Below are positions 1 through 7,089 of a DNA stretch of 53,446 nucleotides, piece after piece (within the stretch, counting starts at the first letter, position 1; the number at the start of each line of letters is the position of its first letter). The position numbers and the translations under genes are program-made. This DNA is from a virus: IMG/VR virus record IMGVR_UViG_3300013285_000579, positions 1 to 53,446 of that record; one strand, 5' to 3'. The notes under the pieces are model-generated. The model ran no database searches. It was given only the letters and a program-made list of their open reading frames with translations, and was not told the origin of the DNA.

Positions 1-1993
1 AGTGACCGGTGATGTTAGTGCAGCTAATATAACTGCAACGACTTTCATTGGTGCATTAACCGGTCTTGCTTCAAGTGCAACTGTTGCTGCATCAGCTAAT
101 AGTGTTGCGGGTGCTAACGTAAGCGGCACCGTTGCTAATGCAACCTACGCAACTACATCTGGAACATCTTATTCTGTATCCGGCGCAAATGTAACGGGCA
201 CAGTAAGTCTAGCAACATATGCAACAACAGCCAACGCAGTAGCGGGTGCTAATGTCAGTGGTACAGTAGCTAATGCAACTTATGCAATCACATCTGGTAC
301 ATCTTACTCAGTGGCAGGCGCTAATGTAAGTGGTGCAGTTGGACTAGCTACGTTCGCAACAACATCTAATGCTATAGCGGGTGCTAATGTAAGCGGTACT
401 GTTGCTAATGCAACATACGCAATTACATCAGGGTCAGCAACTACTAGTGCTACGGTAACAACAGCAGCACAACCAAACATAACTTCACTCGGCACACTAA
501 CAAGTCTTGGTGTAAACGGAACAGTAACCGCAGTAGCATTTACTGCAAACACTGGTGTGTTCACTGGCAATGGTTCTGGACTAAGTGCAATTACTTCGGC
601 TAACATCGTTGGTCAAGTTACCAATGCATTGGTTGCAGGAACAGTATACACATCAGCACAGCCTAATATTACTTCAATCGGTACACTAACATCATTGGCG
701 ATTACTGGCAATATCACAAGCGGTAATGCAACTCTTGGTAATTTAGTGACAGCTAACTTCTTTACTGGTAACGGCAGCTTGCTTACTGGTATAGCTAAAG
801 CAACTAGTGCAGACAGTGTTGCCAATGGTACTAGTAACGTAAACATTCCGTCCATCAATGGTAACATTAATCTTAATGTTGCTGGAAATGCTAACGTAGC
901 TGTGATAACTGGCACAGGTGTCAATGTTGCTGGATACTTGACTGCAACAGGTAACGTAGCAGCTAATTACTTTACTGGTAATGGTAGCTTACTAACCGGA
1001 GTTGCAGCATCTACTGCAACTAGCGCAGCTACTGCAGGTACAGTCACTACCGCAGCACAGCCAAATATCACTAGCACTGGTACATTGACTGGGCTAACTG
1101 TAACCGGTAATGTATTATTCTCTGGTGCTAACATAACACTAGGTGATATTGCTAACTTGCATATTTCCGGTGGCACAGCTAATTACGTATTAAAAACAGA
1201 CGGATCAGGCGCATTAAGTTGGACAGCACAAACCAGCGGCAGCAGCAATGCAGCAGGTGCAAATACTCAGATACAGTTTAATGATGGTAACATCTTTGCA
1301 GGTAATGCAGGTTTAACCTTCAACAAAACAACTACGGTTCTTACTGCAAATAACTTAGCAGTAACAGCATCAACTAGTTTGGGAGCGGTTGGGAACATTA
1401 CGGTAACCGGTGGTGTAGGTGGACAAGTACTTGGTACTAACGGTAGCAATGTATTAGCTTGGATTACTCCAGCAACAACCTCTATCACATCATCTACTGG
1501 TATAACAGTTGATACTTTTGTAGGTAACGGATCAACTGTAGCTTTCACCTTAAGTGTTACCCCTGCAACCATCACGCAAACACAAGTTAACTATAACGGT
1601 GTCATGCAACTACGTTCAGCATATACATTGACTGGCGCAAGTATAGTGTTCTCTGAAGCTCCTATTAGTGGGTCATCGATTGAAGTCACTACTACTCAGG
1701 GTGTTACTGCAACTTCAGGCACATATGCAGTACGTTCATACATTGGAACTGGTTCACTTACTACATTCACAGTGACAACTGGATTAACTGATAGTAGCGT
1801 ACTGGTGACAGAGAATGGAGTATTGCAAACCCCAACAACTGACTATACGGTATCTGGTACAGTATTAACCTTTGCAACAGCACCGGCAGTTGGTGTAAAA
1901 ATACAAATCAGAGAGCTTGGAATCTTCGTAGTAAACAGTGCAGCAACTGCGACTACAGATATATTAAGTCCCTTCTTGTTGATGGGAGCTTAA
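1..1993 (+). CDS. Repeat-rich phage tail fibre protein (5' partial)
   Basis: The frame is open to the left edge, so the true start lies outside the window; at least 663 residues are visible. The first ~170 residues are tandem copies of a GANVSGTVANATYA-type repeat rich in Ala, Thr, Val and Asn. Later copies of FTGNGSLLTGI and AAQPNITSLGTLT follow, the low-complexity beta repeats typical of trimeric fibres of T4-type aquatic phages. The C-terminal ~130 residues hold two related segments (VGNGSTVAFTLSV and IGTGSLTTFTVTT, each followed by a NGV-Q motif) that resemble fibre C-terminal domains. It heads the adhesin gene run and ends 7 nt before the next ATG. Host-recognition or structural role is inferred; no enzymatic motif is seen. 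Confidence 0.75.
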   Translation, partial: VTGDVSAANITATTFIGALTGLASSATVAASANSVAGANVSGTVANATYATTSGTSYSVSGANVTGTVSLATYATTANAVAGANVSGTVANATYAITSGTSYSVAGANVSGAVGLATFATTSNAIAGANVSGTVANATYAITSGSATTSATVTTAAQPNITSLGTLTSLGVNGTVTAVAFTANTGVFTGNGSGLSAITSANIVGQVTNALVAGTVYTSAQPNITSIGTLTSLAITGNITSGNATLGNLVTANFFTGNGSLLTGIAKATSADSVANGTSNVNIPSINGNINLNVAGNANVAVITGTGVNVAGYLTATGNVAANYFTGNGSLLTGVAASTATSAATAGTVTTAAQPNITSTGTLTGLTVTGNVLFSGANITLGDIANLHISGGTANYVLKTDGSGALSWTAQTSGSSNAAGANTQIQFNDGNIFAGNAGLTFNKTTTVLTANNLAVTASTSLGAVGNITVTGGVGGQVLGTNGSNVLAWITPATTSITSSTGITVDTFVGNGSTVAFTLSVTPATITQTQVNYNGVMQLRSAYTLTGASIVFSEAPISGSSIEVTTTQGVTATSGTYAVRSYIGTGSLTTFTVTTGLTDSSVLVTENGVLQTPTTDYTVSGTVLTFATAPAVGVKIQIRELGIFVVNSAATATTDILSPFLLMGA

Positions 1994-1996
1994 ATA
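1991..1996 (+). promoter_or_regulatory. TAAATA box 4 nt before an ATG
   Basis: TAAATA followed by CATC and then the ATG at 2001. It resembles the core of the T4 late promoter TATAAATA. If used, transcription would start at or next to the start codon. It belongs to a set of identical arrangements in this window. Confidence 0.35.
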
Positions 1997-2000
1997 CATC

Positions 2001-3962
2001 ATGGCAATATCATATCTAGTTCTTGGTCAAATCATTCCACCTGCTACTGTAGCTACGAATCTGTACACCGTTCCACCGTACATTAGCACAGTTGTTAGTA
2101 CAATTGCAATATGCAATCAATCAACTTCGCCTACAACGTTTAGTCTGTCAATTAGACCAGCCGGTGCAACGGTTGAGACTAAACATTATTTGAATTATAA
2201 CACTGCAATTGCCGGCAATGATACAATTGCATTGACGCTGGGCATAACACTGGCTACTACTGATGTGGTTACCGCTACTTCATCATCGGGCAATGTTAGC
2301 TTTGTAGCATTTGGGGCAGAGACTGGTACACTACCGGTGATTGTTGCCCCCGTGATTAACACAATTACCTATACTGATAGTTCGTACAATGCAATAAGTG
2401 AGACTGCAATTGCACCCGCCGGTGGTTATATCAAATTAGCAGGATCGGGATTCACATCTGGTTCTATTGCATATGTAGATGGTGTTGCTGCAACAGCTAC
2501 TACATATATTAGTCGCGATGAAGTGCGAGTTCAATTACCCGCAAAAACTGTAGGCAATTATTCATTGATGTTGTTCACTAGTGCCGGTCTTGGTGCTATA
2601 TACGCCAATGGCATTGTATGCTCATCAGTACCAAGTTGGACAGCTAGCTCTTATAATAATCCTACTGCTGGTCAGATAGTAAACGTCCAGTTGTTAGCTA
2701 CGGGTGATGTGCCGTTGACTTATAGTTTGCAAAGTGGAAGTTCATTGCCAATTGGTGTTACCTTGAGTAGTACTGGATTGGTGTCGGGCACTGCTACTGG
2801 GATATCAAGTACGACCACAGTTACATTTACCGTGGTAGTAAGTGACGTGCAACTTCAAACGGCACCGCAATTAATCAGCTTAACATTGACATTCTATATA
2901 GGTAAACTTTGGGCTTGGGGCAATGACGGATTTGGTCAGCTAGGTGATAACGCAATATCGTACCGATCGTCACCAATTCAAGTGGGTTCATCAATTGATT
3001 GGAAAACAGTTTCGGTTGGATACTCACATACTACCGCAATAAAAACAGACGGAACACTATGGACTTGGGGAAAAAACGGCTTCGGCCAATTGGGTGATAG
3101 TACTACCGGTATCGCAAATTCTAAATCTAATCCTAACCAGATTGGGGTCTTAACTACGTGGCTATCAGTATCTGCGGCAGGGTATTGTACTGCTGCGGTG
3201 AGAACAGACGGTACACTTTGGACTTGGGGATATAATAATAACGGTCAATTGGGATTAGGTAACACTATTAATACGTCTAGTCCCGGCCAAGTTGGTAACC
3301 TGACTAATTGGTTGTCAGTTTCAAGTGGACAATACCATATAGTAGCTATCAAAACAGATAAGACAATATGGACTTGGGGCGCCGGCACTGATGGTAAGAT
3401 GGGGTTAGGTAATACCACCAGCTATTCCAGCCCCAAACAAATAGGATCATTAACTGATTGGTTACGAATATCTGCAGGTGTATACCATACTGCAGGTATT
3501 AAAATAGATGGCACACTATGGACGTGGGGTAAAAATGCAAGCGGCCGGCTAGGCCTAGGAGATACTCTTAGTAGATCCAGCCCGGTACAAGTTGGATTGT
3601 TGACCACTTGGCTATCACTAGCTGGCGGCTATCTATTCTCGACAGCAGTTAAAACGGACGGAACTCTTTGGACCTGGGGTAGCAACCCGTACGGCCAACT
3701 TGGCCTAGGTAATACTACAACTTATTCAAGTCCCAAGCAAGTTGGTGCATTAACAACGTGGAAATCAACTTCAACTGGTTGGTATGATTCACTCGCTACA
3801 AAAACAGGTGGCACACTTTGGTCATGGGGGTATAACTATATCGGACAGTTAGGTCTAGGTGACACTATTAATCGTTCTAGTCCGGTACAAGTTGGTACAT
3901 TAACTAACTGGACATCAGTTTCTGCTGGAAATACGCACACCGCAGCAATCTCATCCACCTAA
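2001..3962 (+). CDS. Modular tail adhesin with seven-repeat RCC1 propeller
   Basis: 653 residues. Modules in order: an N-terminal ~105-residue domain starting MAISYLVLGQ, also found in the next two genes; an IPT/TIG-like domain (~120-215, GGYIKLAGSGF...); a putative-Ig domain (~220-300, LPIGVTLSSTGLVSGTA); then seven RCC1-type repeats (~305-653) with the WxWGxNxxGQLGLG signature. Seven repeats is the number that closes an RCC1 beta-propeller. RCC1 domains bind protein or nucleic acid partners in cells; here a receptor-binding tip is the likely role, by inference. The ATG at 2001 follows a TAAATA box. A Shine-Dalgarno-like GGGAG lies too far upstream (about 12 nt) to be convincing. It lies between other virion genes. 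Confidence 0.8.
   Translation: MAISYLVLGQIIPPATVATNLYTVPPYISTVVSTIAICNQSTSPTTFSLSIRPAGATVETKHYLNYNTAIAGNDTIALTLGITLATTDVVTATSSSGNVSFVAFGAETGTLPVIVAPVINTITYTDSSYNAISETAIAPAGGYIKLAGSGFTSGSIAYVDGVAATATTYISRDEVRVQLPAKTVGNYSLMLFTSAGLGAIYANGIVCSSVPSWTASSYNNPTAGQIVNVQLLATGDVPLTYSLQSGSSLPIGVTLSSTGLVSGTATGISSTTTVTFTVVVSDVQLQTAPQLISLTLTFYIGKLWAWGNDGFGQLGDNAISYRSSPIQVGSSIDWKTVSVGYSHTTAIKTDGTLWTWGKNGFGQLGDSTTGIANSKSNPNQIGVLTTWLSVSAAGYCTAAVRTDGTLWTWGYNNNGQLGLGNTINTSSPGQVGNLTNWLSVSSGQYHIVAIKTDKTIWTWGAGTDGKMGLGNTTSYSSPKQIGSLTDWLRISAGVYHTAGIKIDGTLWTWGKNASGRLGLGDTLSRSSPVQVGLLTTWLSLAGGYLFSTAVKTDGTLWTWGSNPYGQLGLGNTTTYSSPKQVGALTTWKSTSTGWYDSLATKTGGTLWSWGYNYIGQLGLGDTINRSSPVQVGTLTNWTSVSAGNTHTAAISST
3561..3595 (+). 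repeat. 35-nt exact repeat, copy 1 (RCC1 region)
   Basis: The 35 bases from GATACTCTTAGTAGATCC to GTACAAGTTGG are identical to 5791-5825 in the next RCC1 gene. The bases before and after differ, as expected for a short gene-conversion or recombination tract. Confidence 0.8.
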
Positions 3963-3971
3963 TCCCAACAA

Positions 3972-3977
3972 TAAATA
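3972..3977 (+). promoter_or_regulatory. TAAATA box 4 nt before an ATG
   Basis: AATAAATA (3970-3977), then CAGC, then the ATG at 3982, with no Shine-Dalgarno sequence. Same geometry as at 1991, 13346 and 34513. Confidence 0.35.
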
Positions 3978-3981
3978 CAGC

Positions 3982-4605
3982 ATGGCAATCACATATAAAG
4001 TCCTTGGACAAATCAACCCTGTAGCTACTATTGCTACAACATTGTACACTGTACCTGCTACTGTAAGTGCAGTAGTCAGCACCATCGTAATGTGCAATCA
4101 AGCTGCAACTGCGACTACATTTAGCTTGTCAATTAGACCAGCTGGCGCAACAGTTGATACAAAACACTACTTGAACTTCAACACCGCAATTGCAGCTAAC
4201 GATACGATTCCAATGACATTGGGATTAACACTAGCTCCAACCGATGTGTTGAATGCTACTTCAACATCGGGCAGTGTCAGCTTCAGTGCGTTCGGTGCAG
4301 AGAGCACACTATCAACTAGTGCAGCACCTATCATCACTAACTTGTATATAACTAACAGTAGCTATGTAACACAATCTGACACTGTACTGCCTCCCGCTGG
4401 TGGATATATTAAATTGATTGGCATGGGATTTATTGATGGCTGCTCAATCTACGTAGGTGGTGTTGCAGTCGCTACCACAGTGATAAGCAGTACTGAACTT
4501 CGTGCAGCACTATCCGCAAAGACAGTGGGGACATACTCGGTGATGATGTTCAATGCAAATGGTAGTGGTGCTATCTACTCCGCTGGTATTATTTATTCGG
4601 CATAA
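3982..4605 (+). CDS. Short adhesin: N-terminal virion domain plus IPT/TIG-like domain
   Basis: 207 residues. Residues 1-~108 (MAITYKVLGQINPVATIATT...) closely match the N-terminal domain of the preceding gene product. Residues ~115-205 match its IPT/TIG-like domain (GGYIKLIGMGF, then VGTYSVMMFNANGSGAIY). The protein stops where the larger relative continues into a putative-Ig domain and RCC1 propeller, so it reads as a propeller-less paralogue. A structural role, perhaps as an adaptor or alternative tip, is inferred from domain sharing and position. No Shine-Dalgarno is visible. Confidence 0.7.
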   Translation: MAITYKVLGQINPVATIATTLYTVPATVSAVVSTIVMCNQAATATTFSLSIRPAGATVDTKHYLNFNTAIAANDTIPMTLGLTLAPTDVLNATSTSGSVSFSAFGAESTLSTSAAPIITNLYITNSSYVTQSDTVLPPAGGYIKLIGMGFIDGCSIYVGGVAVATTVISSTELRAALSAKTVGTYSVMMFNANGSGAIYSAGIIYSA

Positions 4606-4612
4606 TTTAACC

Positions 4613-4942
4613 ATGGCAACAACATATAAAATCTTAGGGCAAGTTAACACAGCAGTTGACTCATTGACTACATTGTATTCAGTACCTGTAGCAACCAGCA
4701 CCATTCTCAGTACTCTTGCAGTGTGCAATCAAAACAATACTGCTGCTAACTTTAAGATAGCAATCAGACCAGCTGGCGCAACTATTGACCTTAAACATTA
4801 CATCAACTACAACACCACTGTGCCAGCTAACGATACAGTGACACTGGCAATAGGTATAACATTGGCTGCAACAGATGTAATCACAGTCAGTGCCAGTTCT
4901 ACTACAGTTAGTTTTCTGGCGTTTGGTAGTGAGATTTCATAA
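4613..4942 (+). CDS. Single-domain virion protein, N-terminal adhesin module only
   Basis: 109 residues from the ATG at 4613 (MATTYKILGQVNTAVDSL). A longer in-frame extension upstream is rejected because this ATG aligns with the starts of the two preceding paralogues. The whole protein equals the ~105-residue N-terminal domain of those paralogues (VCNQNNTAANFKIAIRPAGA, then a LKHYINYNT motif). It ends in TAATG, overlapping the start of the next gene. That gene carries the remaining modules, so the pair looks like a two-gene version of the 2001-3962 adhesin with translational coupling. Confidence 0.65.
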   Translation: MATTYKILGQVNTAVDSLTTLYSVPVATSTILSTLAVCNQNNTAANFKIAIRPAGATIDLKHYINYNTTVPANDTVTLAIGITLAATDVITVSASSTTVSFLAFGSEIS

Positions 4943-6654
4943 TGTCTGTAAAGACCAGTAGCAAGCAATCGCTAGCAAGATTCAGCACTTTAGCCAGTGC
5001 ATCAATTATTACTCCGGCGGCCGCAGCGGCGGCCGCAGCCACTGTTCCGGTTATAAGTCAGGTTTATATCACCGATGGCAGCTATGCTACTATATCACAG
5101 ACTGCACTCAGCCCAACAGGTGGATATCTTAAAATTATCGGATCATCTTTTCAAGCTGGATCAGTTGTTTATGTAGGTGGACAAACTGCAACTGTATTAG
5201 CAACTACATTTGTAAGTAGCACTGAAATTCGTGTGCAAGTTTCAGCATTGACGGTTGGTAACTATTCAGTGATGGTTTTCAACACTAACAGTAGTGGCGC
5301 AATTTATGCCAATGGTATTGTGGTGTCATCGGTCCCGAGTTGGACTACTAGTAGTTATACTTTTGCTGGCAATGCGGTCAACACTCAATTGACTGCAACC
5401 GGCGATGTGCCGTTGACCTATAGCTTGCAAGGTGGAAGTTCGTTGCCCGTTGGTGTCACATTAAGTTCAACTGGATTGATATCGGGTACTGCTATCGGTA
5501 TTTCAACTAATACAGTCGTAACTTTTACAGTTGTTGTAAGTGACTTACAGCTACAACCAACTCCGCAGTTGATCAATTTAACTATGACCTTCTATGTTGG
5601 TAAGTTATATACTTGGGGGTATAACGGTGATGGGCGGCTGGGATTAAACAACACTATTAATACATCCAGCCCGGTACAAGTTGGTTCATTGACCGACTGG
5701 ACAGCAACGGTTAATCTGCTTGCCGCAATTAAAACAGACGGAACTCTCTGGACTCGCGGGCCAAATACGTACGGTCAACTTGGCCAAGGTGATACTCTTA
5801 GTAGATCCAGCCCGGTACAAGTTGGTACATTAACCTCGTGGTTACGAGTTGCCGGTGGCTACAATATGGGCGCAATTAAAACAGACAGAACACTGTGGGT
5901 ATGGGGCGCCAACTTTCAAGGTGCCTTAGGTCTAGGCGACACTATACATAGATCAAGTCCGGTGCAAGTTGGTGCATTAACTAATTGGGCAACTGTTCGA
6001 GTTGGGGTTTCTTGTATTTTAGCAACCAAAACGGACGGAACTCTTTGGACTTGGGGTCAGAATTACCGCGGCACCCTTGGGCTTGGCGACTCGTTACCGC
6101 GATCTAGTCCTGTTCAGGTGGGTACATTAACAAATTGGTTGTCTCTGGCCGCCGGCCATCAAGTAGCCGCAATTAAAACGGACGGAACTCTTTGGACTTG
6201 GGGCTTCAACTCATATGGTCAATTGGGATTAGGTGACATTATTGACCGATCTAGTCCAATACAAGTTGGCTTGTTAACTAATTGGAAATCGTTAGATAAT
6301 AGTGACGGCGGCCGGCTTGAATTTTTAGCAATCAAAACCGACAACACGCTGTGGGCTTGGGGATATAATACTTCTGTCCTTGCCGAGGGCAAACTAGGAT
6401 TAGGCGACACGGTTAGCAGGTCAAGTCCAACTCAAGTTGGTGCACTGACTAATTGGTCAACTGTTACTCACGGTTCGAAAGCAGTGGTTGCAATTAAAAC
6501 AAACGGTACACTTTGGTCCTGGGGAATCGGTCAATACGGCGAGCTTGGGCTAGGTAGTACAACTAACATCTCAAGTCCACAACAAGTTGGTTCATCAACC
6601 ACGTGGGTAGCTGTCAGTTCCAGTAACCTAGGTTGTAGTGCAATCTCCAGCTAA
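4942..6654 (+). CDS. Tail adhesin: IPT/TIG, putative-Ig and seven RCC1 repeats
   Basis: 570 residues. A short N-terminal stub with a polyalanine stretch (residues ~25-33) replaces the N-terminal virion domain. It is followed by an IPT/TIG-like domain (~38-135), a putative-Ig domain (~140-215, LPVGVTLSSTGLISGTA) and seven RCC1 repeats (~220-570). Most repeats have a W-x-WG motif; the second has WTRG and the sixth carries an insertion (NTSVLAEGKLGLG). The ATG overlaps the stop of the upstream gene (TAATG), suggesting coupled translation of separate anchor and propeller polypeptides. DNA segments are identical to parts of the 2001-3962 gene. Receptor binding is inferred. Confidence 0.75.
   Translation: MSVKTSSKQSLARFSTLASASIITPAAAAAAAATVPVISQVYITDGSYATISQTALSPTGGYLKIIGSSFQAGSVVYVGGQTATVLATTFVSSTEIRVQVSALTVGNYSVMVFNTNSSGAIYANGIVVSSVPSWTTSSYTFAGNAVNTQLTATGDVPLTYSLQGGSSLPVGVTLSSTGLISGTAIGISTNTVVTFTVVVSDLQLQPTPQLINLTMTFYVGKLYTWGYNGDGRLGLNNTINTSSPVQVGSLTDWTATVNLLAAIKTDGTLWTRGPNTYGQLGQGDTLSRSSPVQVGTLTSWLRVAGGYNMGAIKTDRTLWVWGANFQGALGLGDTIHRSSPVQVGALTNWATVRVGVSCILATKTDGTLWTWGQNYRGTLGLGDSLPRSSPVQVGTLTNWLSLAAGHQVAAIKTDGTLWTWGFNSYGQLGLGDIIDRSSPIQVGLLTNWKSLDNSDGGRLEFLAIKTDNTLWAWGYNTSVLAEGKLGLGDTVSRSSPTQVGALTNWSTVTHGSKAVVAIKTNGTLWSWGIGQYGELGLGSTTNISSPQQVGSSTTWVAVSSSNLGCSAISS
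5791..5825 (+). repeat. 35-nt exact repeat, copy 2 (RCC1 region)
   Basis: Identical to 3561-3595. A shorter exact repeat, AAAACGGACGGAACTCTTTG, also occurs three times, at 3651, 6028 and 6175. Confidence 0.8.
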
Positions 6655-6675
6655 CCCTCTCAACAATCAATATAG

Positions 6676-6683
6676 CATAAATA
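6676..6683 (+). promoter_or_regulatory. T4-late-like box CATAAATA
   Basis: Seven of eight bases match TATAAATA. It is 18 nt upstream of the ATG at 6702, leaving room for a conventional leader. Confidence 0.4.
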
Positions 6684-6701
6684 CAATAAGAGAACACAAA
6701 T

Positions 6702-7085
6702 ATGGCATTAACAAAAATACTCAGCGCAAGCGTATCAAACATAGCTTCAATCATTCTGAACGATATTTCGTCACAGTTTGACGGGGTGAAGTCTGTATTT
6801 CCATTAGTTCTAGAACAGACAAGCATAAATACTATCGTTGATAGTAAAGATTTAGAAGTTGTAGTTAACGGACAACGGTTAGCCCCGTACGTAACTACAT
6901 ATACGTATCCTTGGATTAATCCATATGATTCGTTCAAAGGATTCAAAGTTAGTGGTAGCAATCTTATAATTTACAATGCGCCTTATATCGGCGACACTGC
7001 ATTTTTGAAGTTGACACCCGTGTCTGCAACTAAGCAGACGAGAAGATACCCGTTTTCAGCGACAACAATCGCATTAGGAGATTAA
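6702..7085 (+). CDS. Small virion structural protein (unknown)
   Basis: 127 residues starting MALTKILSASVSNIASIIL. The protein has a hydrophobic N-terminal segment, a VVVNGQRLAPYV motif and a YPWINPY segment, a pattern I associate with small structural proteins located beside large tail proteins in T4-type aquatic phages. It lies 4 nt before the next gene and after the RCC1 adhesins, so a tail or baseplate accessory role is likely. No catalytic motif or signal peptide is seen. Confidence 0.55.
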   Translation: MALTKILSASVSNIASIILNDISSQFDGVKSVFPLVLEQTSINTIVDSKDLEVVVNGQRLAPYVTTYTYPWINPYDSFKGFKVSGSNLIIYNAPYIGDTAFLKLTPVSATKQTRRYPFSATTIALGD

Positions 7086-7089
7086 TTAA

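Noticed and set aside
304-1575. Several minus-strand frames within the first fibre gene
   Set aside because: They mirror the Ala/Thr/Val/Asn repeat codons of the plus strand and lack ribosome sites.
2928-6600. CRISPR-like or tandem DNA repeat array
   Set aside because: The periodicity is that of in-frame RCC1 protein repeats with variable spacing; there are no constant repeat/spacer lengths.
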